Shown: piece after piece, positions 27,101-36,259 of the stretch | How the letters are laid out: the number at the start of each line of letters is the position of its first letter | Numbering within the stretch: the stretch's first letter is position 1 | NCBI RefSeq assembly: GCF_001705665.1 | Contig: NZ_MDHA01000065.1 | Span: forward strand, 62,001-126,000 | Direction of reading: 5' to 3' | From: Thioclava sp. SK-1 | GTDB lineage: Bacteria > Pseudomonadota > Alphaproteobacteria > Rhodobacterales > Rhodobacteraceae | DNA: 64,000 nt | Translations under genes and position numbers: made by a program | Notes under the pieces: generated by a model | Database searches by the model: none | What the model was told of the DNA's origin: nothing | What the model saw: the letters and a program-made list of their open reading frames with translations, nothing else

Positions 27101-28755
27101 GCGGCGCTCCCGATCTTAGGCGGTTGCTGACCTTTACGCAGCCCTGCAGCCAAAACATGTGCTTCAAACCCGCGCAGGATAGGCCGCGCGGCCGGGCCAT
27201 AGCTGCGATGACATTGGCGTTTTAGCTGCGGAAACAGCGCAAAGATTTCTTCTTGGGCGTCGCGTTCCATCGCGTTCAATGTCATTGGCCCGGGCAGGAA
27301 GCTTTCGGTTTCCAAGCCTTCGGCAAAGATCACCTCATGGCGATCGAACAGCAGATGCACATAGGTGACCGTGCCGCCTTCAACCTGCGTGATGGTAGTG
27401 CCATTGACCAGTTTCTTGGCGGGTACCAAGACCTCTGGATCCGCGAAAAGCAACTCTGCCAAAGGGTCGCGAATAATCATGCGATGCGCAGGCGAAACCG
27501 TCAGCGCCCCGTGATCGCCAAGCGCACCTGCTGCAAAGTGCACAGGCGCGAAACGGCCAACGGCTGCGACCTGACGCTGGCCGATCCAGCGCAGCGGCTG
27601 GGGTCCATTATCGCGGGTCATCACCAGATCGCCGGGAACCAGCGTTTCAATCCGCCGCGCGCCCTGCGGGGTGTCAATTCGGGTGCCCATGGTGAAACAT
27701 GGCACGCTTGTAACCTCGACCATGCCGATATCGTTGCCATAGGTGAATTCTGACCCGTCTTCGGCCATGCCAACCGAGTCCACCTGATAGGTGAAGTTGA
27801 AGCTTTCGCCGTCATCATCGGTTTGAACGCTCAGCGTCATATCGGGGTTCAAGGTGATCACCTCACCTGATGGCAAGGTCACGGAATCGCCCGGTTCAAC
27901 CGCTTGGCCATTGATGTGGGTGATTTTTAAAATACCCGGCGTGCCGTTCTGATCATTGGCCAGAACATCCATTGTTTTCAACTGATCGGGGAACATCTCG
28001 CGCAGGTCATCTTGCGCGATCAGCACGGTCTGCGCAGAGCCTGAGGCGATCAAAACATTGGAATCATATCGATTATCCGCAACATCCGCGATCCCGATTT
28101 TTAACGAGTTCACCTCACCCGCCGTCACTGGAAAAGAGATCGACATGGCCACGGTAAACCCGTCCATCTCGGTGTTGTAGTCGTCATTGGTATTGTCGAC
28201 ATACAGGTTTTGGTTGGTGTTGCCGTTGATATTCCCGATCGAGGTGGCACCATCTGTCACCGTCACATCAACCGGCGCGCCATTGACCCAAATCCCGATC
28301 ATATCGTTGAAATCCGATGCGACATATTCAGGATATTCTTCGGAGGCAAAGCTGAAGGTCAGCGTCATTACATTGCCATCGGGTACGAAATCGACCCGCA
28401 GGATTGATGCGTCATAAGTGTTGGCATTGGCCAGCGCATTGAACTGGGCGTCATTGTCGACACCATTGGTGTCTGTCGTCGTGTTTTGTGATCGGTTCGG
28501 GTCAGTGTTACGGTTCCACCAGTTGCCCGATGGCGCATTGGTGAATGCATCGGCATAGCCGGTTGATAAAATAACACCACTGTCAGAAGGGGTCGCATCC
28601 GGGGAGATCGTGTCCCCGCCAGAATAAATAGCAGAGGAGCGTGCATCGCCACTATAGCTGGCGGATACCACCGAAACGCCGTCACCAAAAATCGTTTGCG
28701 CCATCTGCATGGCACTGGCATTGGTGTTATAGGTCAGCTCTTGTGCGGTTGCCAT
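27097..28755 (-). CDS. Choice-of-anchor L / Hint-domain protein
   Basis: 552-residue multidomain protein. Residues 1-230 match the choice-of-anchor L type (TYNTNASAMQMAQTIFG at the start, then SEEYPEYVASDFNDMIGIW); a cadherin-like linker with DVLANDQNGTPG follows (about 255-345); the C-terminal Hint domain (about 355-500) begins at PCFTMGTRIDTPQGARRIE and contains PGDLVMTRDNGPQPLRWIG, LTVSPAHRMII and LFDRHEVIFAEGLETESF. No Sec signal is visible, so export by a type I system is possible. Start ATG 28755 (nine bases after GGAG) is preferred to 28767. Translationally coupled to the second Hint gene. Confidence 0.8.
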   Translation of the reverse strand: MATAQELTYNTNASAMQMAQTIFGDGVSVVSASYSGDARSSAIYSGGDTISPDATPSDSGVILSTGYADAFTNAPSGNWWNRNTDPNRSQNTTTDTNGVDNDAQFNALANANTYDASILRVDFVPDGNVMTLTFSFASEEYPEYVASDFNDMIGIWVNGAPVDVTVTDGATSIGNINGNTNQNLYVDNTNDDYNTEMDGFTVAMSISFPVTAGEVNSLKIGIADVADNRYDSNVLIASGSAQTVLIAQDDLREMFPDQLKTMDVLANDQNGTPGILKITHINGQAVEPGDSVTLPSGEVITLNPDMTLSVQTDDDGESFNFTYQVDSVGMAEDGSEFTYGNDIGMVEVTSVPCFTMGTRIDTPQGARRIETLVPGDLVMTRDNGPQPLRWIGQRQVAAVGRFAPVHFAAGALGDHGALTVSPAHRMIIRDPLAELLFADPEVLVPAKKLVNGTTITQVEGGTVTYVHLLFDRHEVIFAEGLETESFLPGPMTLNAMERDAQEEIFALFPQLKRQCHRSYGPAARPILRGFEAHVLAAGLRKGQQPPKIGSAA

Positions 28756-29164
28756 GACGTGCTCCATTGCCCTTTAGGGCCCGGCGCTGTCCGTCACGTC
28801 TGCCGTGTCACAAAACCCCCCACCCAACGCGATGTCACAACCAATCAGGCCGCGCACAGCCGTGCCGGGTGGGGATCTTGGTCTTCATAAGGGCTATGGA
28901 ATGCCCTGCTCGTGATGGCCTGCCTCGGGCCGTAGTCGCCGCCAATTTTTTGGCGTGCGTTAGTATTATGTTAAAGATTGGCGATCTGGTTTCATTTTGA
29001 AAGCGATTCTAATGGGTATCGGTAAATTGTCGCAAAATCGGTGGCGTGATGGCAACACATGTCGTTTTGCCCCCGCGCGCCAGGTTTGGCGAGTGATTGT
29101 GCTGTGGCGATGCCCGCGCTAAGCCTGTGTTTCGTGACATTGCCCAAAAAGAAGAAGCTAGCCG
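28756..29164. other. 409-base divergent intergenic region
   Basis: Between the divergent Hint operon and dapE. It holds no supported gene. Visible elements are two TGTCACAA direct repeats (28806-28813 and 28833-28840, 27 bases apart) and, on the minus strand, a near-match to a CtrA box at 28960-28974 (TTAA-N7-CTAA). An AT-rich run at 28940-29035 contrasts with the GC-rich surroundings and probably holds both promoters. No tRNA, small RNA fold or riboswitch was recognised. Confidence 0.5.
28806..28840. repeat. Direct repeat TGTCACAA x2
   Basis: Two identical octamers 27 bases apart (28806-28813 and 28833-28840), 50-85 bases ahead of the Hint operon start. Spacing is close to two and a half helical turns. 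They may be an operator; no regulator is known. Confidence 0.25.
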
Positions 29165-30310
29165 ATGACCATCGATCCCGTGGCCCTATGTGCCGATTTG
29201 ATCCGCTGCCCCTCTGTAACACCAGATGAGGCAGGGGCGCTGGTCTTGATGCAAGATCTGTTATCGGCGGCAGGGTTTTCATGCACACGCGTTGATCGCA
29301 ATGGCACGCCGAATCTCTTCGCGCGCTGGGGGAATAAATCGGCATCACGGCGTTTCGGGTTCAATGGTCATACCGATGTCGTCCCGGTGGGCGATCTGGC
29401 CGCTTGGACACATGGACCGTTCAGCGCAGATATCCAAGATGGCATTCTTTGGGGGCGGGGCGCTACCGATATGAAATCTGGCGTGGCAGCTTTTGCGGCG
29501 GCGGCGGTGGATTTCGTTACCCAAACCCCGCCCAAAGACGGTGCCGTTATCCTCGCCCTGACTGGTGATGAAGAAGGGCCGGGCCGTGATGGCACGCTTG
29601 CATTGCTGGATTGGATGCAGGCGGAAGGCGAATCGATGTCCGTATGTCTGGTCGGGGAACCCACCTGCCCGGAAACCTTTGGGGATATGATGAAAATCGG
29701 CCGGCGCGGATCGATGACCTTTTGGATAGAGGCACAGGGCGTTCAAGGCCATGCAGCCTATCCTCACCGCGCTAAAAACCCGTTGCATGCGCTGGTTGAT
29801 CTGCTGGGGCAAATGACCGCTCAGCCGCTCGATGACGGGACCGAGCATTTCGACCCTTCCACTTTGCAGATCACAACAGTGGATTGCGGTAACCCGGCGA
29901 ATAATGTCATTCCGGCCCATGCCAAAGCCACTGTCAATATTCGGTTCAACGATGCCCATAGCGGCGACGGCCTCATTGCCTGGGCGCAGGGGCTGGCCGA
30001 TGCTATCACGGCAAAATCGGGCGTAACATTCGCGCTTAATCCGGTGATTTCCGGGGATAGTTTCGTAACCCCTCCCGGGGCGTTCGTGGATCTGGTTGCT
30101 GCGGCGGTTCGCGCGGAAACTGGCTTGACCCCGGCATTGTCCACCTCTGGTGGCACCTCGGACGCCCGATTTATGAAAAACCATTGCCCGGTGTTGGAAT
30201 TCGGCTTGGTTGGCAAAACCATGCATAAAGTCGACGAACATATCGAAATCGAACAGATTTCTCAGCTTAAATCCGTGTATCTGCGTGTGTTACAGGCGTA
30301 TTTCTCATGA
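29165..30310 (+). CDS. dapE: Succinyl-diaminopimelate desuccinylase DapE
   Basis: 381-residue M20 metallohydrolase that releases LL-diaminopimelate and succinate in lysine and peptidoglycan synthesis. Zinc-site motifs are [20 protein letters not shown] and [12 protein letters not shown], with the catalytic base glutamate in the last; the C-terminal [13 protein letters not shown] with the terminal His ligand is present, and [11 protein letters not shown] is diagnostic for DapE against ArgE. The ATG at 29165 follows AAGAAGAAGC. It overlaps a GNAT gene by four bases. Confidence 0.95.
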   Translation: MTIDPVALCADLIRCPSVTPDEAGALVLMQDLLSAAGFSCTRVDRNGTPNLFARWGNKSASRRFGFNGHTDVVPVGDLAAWTHGPFSADIQDGILWGRGATDMKSGVAAFAAAAVDFVTQTPPKDGAVILALTGDEEGPGRDGTLALLDWMQAEGESMSVCLVGEPTCPETFGDMMKIGRRGSMTFWIEAQGVQGHAAYPHRAKNPLHALVDLLGQMTAQPLDDGTEHFDPSTLQITTVDCGNPANNVIPAHAKATVNIRFNDAHSGDGLIAWAQGLADAITAKSGVTFALNPVISGDSFVTPPGAFVDLVAAAVRAETGLTPALSTSGGTSDARFMKNHCPVLEFGLVGKTMHKVDEHIEIEQISQLKSVYLRVLQAYFS

Positions 30311-30735
30311 TCCAAATCTGCGAAGTAGATGATTTGACACAGGTTCATGCCCTGCGCTTGGCCGTGTTTTGCGATGAACAAGGCGTTGCCGTCGAAGATG
30401 AACTTGATGACCTTGACGCACAGGCGATTCATCTCCTCGCACGCGACGGCGATCAGGCGGCGGCCACCGCCCGACTTTTCGTCAAAGGCAGGCTGGGAAA
30501 AATCGGCCGGGTCTGCACGGCCCAAACCCATCGCGGCACAGGGCTCGGCCTGCAGCTGATGCAGGCCGCCATGCAAAGCCTGCGCGACAGGGGCTGCACC
30601 CGGGCCTATCTCTCGGCGCAGGTGCCTGCGATTGCATTCTACCAAAAGCTTGGCTTTGTGGCTGAAGGCCCCGAATATGACGATGCGGGTATCGCGCACC
30701 GCGACATGTTCGCGCCTCTTTCATCTTGCTCTTAA
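30307..30735 (+). CDS. GNAT family N-acetyltransferase
   Basis: 142-residue acyltransferase resembling the ElaA/YjcF-type GNATs. The N-terminus [15 protein letters not shown] is typical of this subgroup, followed by the acetyl-CoA loop [16 protein letters not shown] and [24 protein letters not shown] split over the C-terminal half. It overlaps dapE by four bases (ATGA), so it is co-translated with it. No substrate can be assigned. Confidence 0.83.
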   Translation: MIQICEVDDLTQVHALRLAVFCDEQGVAVEDELDDLDAQAIHLLARDGDQAAATARLFVKGRLGKIGRVCTAQTHRGTGLGLQLMQAAMQSLRDRGCTRAYLSAQVPAIAFYQKLGFVAEGPEYDDAGIAHRDMFAPLSSCS

Positions 30736-30781
30736 ATATCCAAAATCCGCGATCGGCCGCAGGCGCGTCCCTTGGCTCTGC

Positions 30782-31687
30782 TCAGATCGGCCAGCCCAGA
30801 TCACGCAGTCGCTGCGCCATCGCTGCCTCAAACTCCGGACGGCCTGCGTTCAGCGCGGTCATATGCAAGAACCACGTCACATAGCGTTGATAATCGGCCT
30901 CATAGTCCAGATGCCGAAACGCTTCGTCCAGCCCATCGCGCGGCACGGACCCGGCAATATGATGAAATTCGCTTTGGGCGAATAACACCAATGGTTTTTG
31001 CAAGAACAACCCCTGAAATCCCAATCCGCTGTTTTGGGTGACAACGCCATGGCAATGGGGCAGGATTTTTTCGGAATGTCCGGTCCGCACCGTCAACCGG
31101 GGATAGGCATGTTGTAACTTTCGCAGGGCGTCGGTCTCTGCGGTGGAATAGGTCTCGCGCGGGTGCAAGGTCGCAACCACCGGTTCGGAACGTCGCTGCA
31201 GAACCTCTTCCAACATCCGCAATGGGCTCATGGATTGAAAAGACCGCTGCTCCAACAGCTTGCCTTGTAACGGCACAAACAAAAAACCGTCATCTGAGAC
31301 ATGCTTGCCCCCCTCATACAGACGGTTCAGCCAGCCTTCATAAAACCAGCCCAGCTTGCCCATATCCACCACCGCAGGATCAAACTGCGCTTTGGCGACG
31401 GGCCATTCCCACCGCTCCGCCATACGTTCGATCCGCCAAAACGGCCCGACATAGCTTTGGCGACAGGTCAACGCGTTCTCATGGCCGGGTTCTTCCATGT
31501 GATACAGGGTATACCAACTGTTATCACGGGCAGTGCGCCGATTGTCCGGGGTGCTTTCCGCCATCTCAACATGCCAGCCCTCATCCTCTATGCCGATAAT
31601 CAGGCGGCGAAAGAAATTCCGCTGCCCGGCCTCGATCTGATCGATGGTCGGTTTGCTCAAAAGAAGATGTAAAACGCGCTCTGTCAT
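30782..31687 (-). CDS. Uncharacterised protein, capsule-synthesis-like
   Basis: 301-residue cytoplasmic protein. I do not recognise it with certainty. The C-terminal half has a glycosyltransferase-B-like pattern: VVATLHPRETYS, then THNSGLGF-like sequence (here VVTQNSGLGFQGLFLQKP followed by LVLF), which resembles the nucleotide-sugar region of capsular polysaccharide (KpsS/LipB-type) enzymes. The N-terminal half is rich in aromatic residues (SWYTLYHMEEPGHE, YVGPFWRIE). The frame is open to 31849, but ATG 31687 (MTERVLHLLL) avoids overlap with the hslV leader. It is a single gene, divergent from hslV, with no other polysaccharide genes nearby. Confidence 0.55.
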   Translation of the reverse strand: MTERVLHLLLSKPTIDQIEAGQRNFFRRLIIGIEDEGWHVEMAESTPDNRRTARDNSWYTLYHMEEPGHENALTCRQSYVGPFWRIERMAERWEWPVAKAQFDPAVVDMGKLGWFYEGWLNRLYEGGKHVSDDGFLFVPLQGKLLEQRSFQSMSPLRMLEEVLQRRSEPVVATLHPRETYSTAETDALRKLQHAYPRLTVRTGHSEKILPHCHGVVTQNSGLGFQGLFLQKPLVLFAQSEFHHIAGSVPRDGLDEAFRHLDYEADYQRYVTWFLHMTALNAGRPEFEAAMAQRLRDLGWPI

Positions 31688-31784
31688 GTGTCTCACGCTA
31701 GCCAATGATGTGCGCGCCGAAAAGGGGGAAGGGTTGTAAGCCGGCGGATGGACGCGCATATCTGCTTCAAATACGGAGGATATA

Positions 31785-32339
31785 ATGTCGGACGATAAAT
31801 TTCCCGGCTGGCACGGGACAACGATCATCGGTGTCCGCAAGGGCGGCAAGGTGGTTATTGCAGGCGACGGTCAGGTCAGCCTTGGCCAAACGGTCATCAA
31901 GGGCACGGCCCGGAAGGTTCGCAGGCTTAGCCCCGGCGGCCATGATGTGATTGCCGGGTTCGCGGGCTCGACTGCGGATGCGTTCACATTGCTGGAACGT
32001 CTGGAAGCCAAGCTAGAGGCGGCGCCGGGCCAAATGGCGCGCGCCTGCATCGAACTGGCGAAAGACTGGCGGACGGATAAATACCTGAAAAATCTTGAGG
32101 CGATGCTGATCGTGACGGATGGCACCGATCTATTCGTCATCACCGGCGCGGGCGATGTGCTGGAGCCTGAACATGATATTGTTGCCATCGGCTCGGGTGG
32201 GAATTTTGCATTGGCCGCAGCACGGGGCCTGATGGAAACGGATCTGGACGCAGAGGCAGTGGCCCGCAAAGCCATGGCGATTGCTGCGGATATTTGTGTT
32301 TATACCAATGGCAAGCTGACGGTTGAGACCATTGGCTGA
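31785..32339 (+). CDS. hslV: ATP-dependent protease subunit HslV
   Basis: 184-residue threonine protease subunit of the HslUV (ClpQY) complex. The catalytic threonine is expected in WHGTTIIGV, after an N-terminal extension of about 11 residues that must be removed, longer than the single methionine in E. coli. Conserved [19 protein letters not shown] and [13 protein letters not shown] follow. The ATG at 31785 has a strong GGAGG site. The unfoldase partner hslU follows after an intervening membrane-protein gene that overlaps the hslV stop by eight bases. Confidence 0.95.
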   Translation: MSDDKFPGWHGTTIIGVRKGGKVVIAGDGQVSLGQTVIKGTARKVRRLSPGGHDVIAGFAGSTADAFTLLERLEAKLEAAPGQMARACIELAKDWRTDKYLKNLEAMLIVTDGTDLFVITGAGDVLEPEHDIVAIGSGGNFALAAARGLMETDLDAEAVARKAMAIAADICVYTNGKLTVETIG

Positions 32340-33390
32340 GCTTACGTCACAGGATCTGCGTGCCTCTGTTGCGGCCGGCCAACTGACCGAAGCGCAGGCG
32401 GCGTCCATCTTGGCACTGGCACAAACGCGCGCGGGATACCGCAGCGCGATGTCAAACGAGGATGAGCCATTTGAACTTTTCCGTGGGTTCGCGGAAATTT
32501 TCGTGACGGTTGGCCTGTCGATCCTGTTTTTCGCGGCTTTTGGTCTGATTGGTTTGGCGGGCGGCGGCGCTGTGGCCCTGATTATCGTGCCGCTAACCGT
32601 CGTCCTGGCGGAATATTTCACGCGGCGCCGGCGTATGGTGCTGCCTTCGATGTTTTTGACCACGGCACTGGCGGTGGCGATTGCCTGGGCGGCATCAGAT
32701 GCGACGGACCCGATCAGTCTGATATCGAACCGCAGCGGGGTGCTGCTGGCGCTGGGCCTGACTGTGGCAGGGCTGTTCCTTTGGTTCCTGCGCTACCGGG
32801 TGCCTTTCACCATGTTTTTAATAGGCCTGTGCGGATTTCTGGCGATCGTTGATCCGCGTTCTGTTTTTGCGGTGATGATGCCGGGGTCACAAGGTCTGCG
32901 CAGCGCTATGGACCTGACGCAGGCCGATAGCGCAGGTCTTGCGATGTTGATCTTTGGCCTGTTGGCTCTGGCGGGCGGGATTTGGTTCGATATGCGCGAC
33001 CCGCATCGTCTGGGGCGGCAATCGGCCAGTGGTTTTTGGCTGCATGTGTTGGCGGCCCCTGCCTTGGTGAATACTGTGGCGGTCACATTTTTCAACATGG
33101 GGCCGGGTTCGGGTTATGGGTTGCTGACCCTGACGTTGCTTGTGGCGGCCGTGTTGGCGCTGGTGATTGACCGCCGCTCTTTCCTGACGGCAGGGCTGGG
33201 CTACATGGTATTCCTGTTGATTTACGTTTTTGCAGATGACCAAAAGCCGCTGTCATGGCTGGTCACGCTGCTGGTGCTTGGTGCGGGTTTGACCGCGCTG
33301 GGCGCGGGTTGGACGGCCCTGCGCGGGCGTTTGATGCGCATGCTTCCTGATTTCCCGGGCAAGACCCGGCTCCCCCCTTATACGGAGTAA
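32332..33390 (+). CDS. Polytopic membrane protein between hslV and hslU
   Basis: About 352-residue protein with a hydrophilic N-terminus of some 50 residues ([13 protein letters not shown] resembles the DUF2157 lead) and roughly ten hydrophobic segments; the tail is basic ([17 protein letters not shown]). I do not recognise a catalytic motif and would call it DUF2157-like at most. The start is uncertain: TTG at 32332 or 32323 overlaps the hslV end, while ATG 32449 would drop the N-terminal helix. It sits inside the hslV-hslU transcript, with hslU beginning three bases after its stop, so it should be co-expressed with the heat-shock protease. Confidence 0.6.
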   Translation: MAELTSQDLRASVAAGQLTEAQAASILALAQTRAGYRSAMSNEDEPFELFRGFAEIFVTVGLSILFFAAFGLIGLAGGGAVALIIVPLTVVLAEYFTRRRRMVLPSMFLTTALAVAIAWAASDATDPISLISNRSGVLLALGLTVAGLFLWFLRYRVPFTMFLIGLCGFLAIVDPRSVFAVMMPGSQGLRSAMDLTQADSAGLAMLIFGLLALAGGIWFDMRDPHRLGRQSASGFWLHVLAAPALVNTVAVTFFNMGPGSGYGLLTLTLLVAAVLALVIDRRSFLTAGLGYMVFLLIYVFADDQKPLSWLVTLLVLGAGLTALGAGWTALRGRLMRMLPDFPGKTRLPPYTE

Positions 33391-33393
33391 GAT

Positions 33394-34701
33394 ATGACCA
33401 ATCTCACCCCTCGTGAAATCGTATCCGAGCTTGATCGCTTTATCATCGGGCAACGCGATGCGAAACGCGCCGTTGCTGTGGCGCTGCGCAATCGGTGGCG
33501 GCGTCACCAATTGCCCGATGACTTGCGCGATGAGGTCTATCCCAAGAACATTCTTATGATCGGCCCAACAGGCGTTGGCAAAACCGAAATCTCGCGGCGT
33601 TTGGCCAAGCTGGCGCGCGCGCCTTTCCTTAAGGTCGAGGCGACAAAATTCACCGAGGTGGGCTATGTCGGGCGTGATGTTGAACAGATCATCCGTGACC
33701 TGACCGAAGCTGCGATGATCGAAACCCGCGATCACATGCGTGAGGATGTGAAATCACGCGCCCATGCATCGGCAGAAGAAAGGGTGATTGACGCGTTGGC
33801 CGGCACGGATGCACGCGAATCCACCCGTGAGATGTTTCGCAAAAAGCTGCGCGATGGCGTGCTTGATGATAAGGAAATCGAGGTCGAGCTGGCCGATCAA
33901 TCCGGTGGCATGCCGCTGGGGATCATGGGTAACCAGCCCGGTATGGAACAGCAGATGCAGGGCCTACAGGACCTGTTCAAAAACTTTGGTGGCGGGCGTA
34001 AAACGCGTAAGAAAGTCACCGTAGCCCAAAGCTATGAGCTTCTGATCTCGGAAGAGGCAGATAAGCTGCTGGATGATGAAACCGTCAAGGCTGCCGCATT
34101 AGAGGCGGTGCAGCATTCGGGCATCGTGTTCATCGACGAAATCGACAAGGTTGCGGCGAAACAGGACACGCGTTCAGGCGATGTTTCACGTGAAGGCGTG
34201 CAGCGTGACCTGTTGCCATTAATCGAAGGTACGACTGTTTCGACAAAATATGGCCCGGTGAAAACGGACCATATCCTGTTTATCGCCTCTGGTGCGTTCC
34301 ATATCGCGAAACCATCCGACCTTTTGCCTGAACTTCAGGGCCGCTTACCGATTCGGGTTGAACTTCAGGCGCTGACCGAAGCGGATTTCGTGCGTATCCT
34401 GACCGAAACCGATAATGCGTTGACCCTGCAATACCGGGCGTTGATGCAAACTGAAGAGGTCACGGTGGATTTCACCGAAGACGGGATTGCGGCGCTGGCG
34501 CGTATTGCCGCCGAGGTTAATGGATCGGTCGAAAATATTGGTGCGCGCAGGCTTTATACCATCTTGGAGCGGGTGTTTGAGGATCTGTCCTTTGAGGCCC
34601 CTGACCGCACCGGCGAAACCGTTCGGATTGATGCCGCCTTTGTCGAAGCCCATGTGGGCGCATTGGCCAAATCGGCAGATCTAAGCCGCTACGTTTTGTA
34701 A
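33394..34701 (+). CDS. hslU: HslUV protease ATP-binding subunit HslU
   Basis: 435-residue AAA+ unfoldase. Walker A is GPTGVGKTE (about residues 57-65), the pore loop is [11 protein letters not shown], Walker B is [11 protein letters not shown], and the insertion (I) domain lies between; the C-terminal end LSRYVL carries the tail that docks into HslV. Start ATG 33394 follows ACGGAGTAAG, three bases after the preceding membrane-protein gene. With HslV it forms the heat-shock protease. Confidence 0.97.
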   Translation: MTNLTPREIVSELDRFIIGQRDAKRAVAVALRNRWRRHQLPDDLRDEVYPKNILMIGPTGVGKTEISRRLAKLARAPFLKVEATKFTEVGYVGRDVEQIIRDLTEAAMIETRDHMREDVKSRAHASAEERVIDALAGTDARESTREMFRKKLRDGVLDDKEIEVELADQSGGMPLGIMGNQPGMEQQMQGLQDLFKNFGGGRKTRKKVTVAQSYELLISEEADKLLDDETVKAAALEAVQHSGIVFIDEIDKVAAKQDTRSGDVSREGVQRDLLPLIEGTTVSTKYGPVKTDHILFIASGAFHIAKPSDLLPELQGRLPIRVELQALTEADFVRILTETDNALTLQYRALMQTEEVTVDFTEDGIAALARIAAEVNGSVENIGARRLYTILERVFEDLSFEAPDRTGETVRIDAAFVEAHVGALAKSADLSRYVL

Positions 34702-34709
34702 TCGGACAT

Positions 34710-34747
34710 ATCGCAAGGCTGGGCCGGCATAGGCCTGGGCTTGCGAT
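34710..34747. terminator. Hairpin between convergent hslU and smrA
   Basis: ATCGCAAG (34710-34717) pairs with CTTGCGAT (34740-34747); within it GGCC at 34722-34725 can pair with GGCC at 34731-34734. No T-run follows on either strand, so it may block transcription or stabilise the 3' ends of the two convergent genes rather than act as a strict intrinsic terminator. Confidence 0.5.
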
Positions 34748-34787
34748 CCGGTTTGGGGTGGGCGCAGCCTTTGCTATAATGCCAGTG

Positions 34788-35396
34788 TTATCGCAGTTTA
34801 CGCAGATAGACATAATAGGCGCCTTGCCCGCCGTGGCGTTGATGGGCCTGGGTGATTTGCATCACAACCGGGGCCAGCGGGGCCTGACGCAGCCAATGCG
34901 GCACCTGATGGCGTAGCACGCCAAGGCGCTCAGGCATGATCCAGCCCTCATCCTTATGCTTGCCTTTGCCGGTAATCACCAAAACCAGACGATGTCCGTG
35001 ATCTTGTGAGCGCAAGATAAAGCGGATCAATTCAGGATGCGCTTCGGCCTGTGTCATGCCATGCAGATCGATGCGCGCGTCCGGAGACAATTTGCCGCGG
35101 GTCATCGACCGATGTGCTTTGCGATCCATCTGCACGGGCTGCGCCGCCAGATGCTCGGTCAGGGACGGGGCGGGGGTGATCTTGACATGTTTCGCGGCCG
35201 GTTTGGCACCGATGCGCAGCCGCGACAGATCTGTGGGCGGTGCGATAGGGTTGACCTTGGCGGGTGCTGGGCGCGGCGGCGTCGCGGTCTCGGGCGTGAT
35301 GTCGGGGTCACGCGGGGGATGGGCCGCACGGGCAGTCGCGGCCACACGGTTCCACAGCTCGCGCTCTTCTGATGAAAGTTTCCGGCGGCGGCTCAT
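34788..35396 (-). CDS. Smr-domain protein
   Basis: 202-residue protein. The C-terminal Smr domain (about 115-200) has the hallmark DLHGMTQAEAH (the second-to-last catalytic DxH motif) and the glycine-rich GKGKHKDEG near the C-terminal strand, matching MutS2-type Smr domains that act as nucleases. The N-terminal half is basic, Pro-rich and probably disordered. The start is ATG 35396 (MSRRRKLSSEERELW), although the frame is open to 35432. Such stand-alone Smr proteins are widespread in alphaproteobacteria; the target nucleic acid is not known here. Confidence 0.85.
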   Translation of the reverse strand: MSRRRKLSSEERELWNRVAATARAAHPPRDPDITPETATPPRPAPAKVNPIAPPTDLSRLRIGAKPAAKHVKITPAPSLTEHLAAQPVQMDRKAHRSMTRGKLSPDARIDLHGMTQAEAHPELIRFILRSQDHGHRLVLVITGKGKHKDEGWIMPERLGVLRHQVPHWLRQAPLAPVVMQITQAHQRHGGQGAYYVYLRKLR

Positions 35397-35486
35397 ATGA
35401 TCCGCCCTTTGTGCCAAGGGCTTGGCATGCAAAACGCCGCCCGTGCGGCGGCGTTCACGCTGATAATGGGGGCCGCCCGCATGGGG

Positions 35487-36146
35487 TTAACCGCCCGTGG
35501 CGACAAGCTGCCAGTTGGGATCTTCTGCCGCCATCATCCGCGAGAAGGTCCAGATATCGCGCTGTTTGCGCGGCACTTTCGGATCGCCCTCGACAATGGT
35601 GCCATTGGCATCGCGTGCTGCGGAAATCAGCTCCCCACCAAATCGCACCGTCAGCTCTGCTTCGCTGGTCTGAGCGTTGAATTGCGCGTCTTGCAATGTC
35701 AGCTCACGCAGGCCAAGGAATTGTGCAGTGACTTCCAAGCCACGGGCCTTGCGATCTTCGACCGCCGTTTCAAATGCTTCATAGACCGGCGGGGCCAAGA
35801 AGGGGCGCACTTGCTCCAACTCTCCGCGTTCAAAGGCCATCAAGATCATCTCATAGGCCTGACGGGCACCTTTCAGAAATTCCGAGGCCACGAAATCAGG
35901 CTCTGCGCGTTTCATCTGTGCCAACGCCAATGCGGCGGTGGATCCTTCGGCGAAATGATCGGCGATATCTGGATCTGGGCCGCCTTCAATCACCTCGAAC
36001 GACTTGCGCTCAAGCTTCGGGGTGCGGGGCGTTTGATCAATGGGCTTTTCATACCCTTCCCGTGTGCCCAACACATTTTTCAACTTGAGGATCAAAAAGA
36101 TCGCGACCCCGGCCAGGACAATAAGCTGAATAACTGCGTTGTTCAT
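35487..36146 (-). CDS. Tim44-like domain protein (TimA)
   Basis: 219-residue protein with one N-terminal membrane anchor (VIQLIVLAGVAIFLILKL) and a C-terminal Tim44-like domain (about 80-215) containing EFLKGARQAYEMIL and a final block IWTFSRMMAAEDPNWQLVATGG. Alphaproteobacterial relatives (TimA) are the ancestors of mitochondrial Tim44. It is divergent from fxsA, with secB next on that side, and is a common neighbour of secB in this group, which suggests a role in export or membrane protein handling. Confidence 0.87.
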   Translation of the reverse strand: MNNAVIQLIVLAGVAIFLILKLKNVLGTREGYEKPIDQTPRTPKLERKSFEVIEGGPDPDIADHFAEGSTAALALAQMKRAEPDFVASEFLKGARQAYEMILMAFERGELEQVRPFLAPPVYEAFETAVEDRKARGLEVTAQFLGLRELTLQDAQFNAQTSEAELTVRFGGELISAARDANGTIVEGDPKVPRKQRDIWTFSRMMAAEDPNWQLVATGG

Positions 36147-36259
36147 TTGAACCCCTTTTGGGTGGGTTGGGTTTTACATCGGTCATTGTGCACATATGTA
36201 AGCTATGGGCGCGTTCAAGTCCATGTCCGCACCCGATACGTTACAGAGGAAAAGAAAAC

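Noticed and set aside
31734-31762. TTGTAA-N17-CATATC as a promoter of hslV
   Set aside because: Spacing to a sigma-32 CTTG does not fit and the -35 match is weak; position alone is not enough to list it as a feature.
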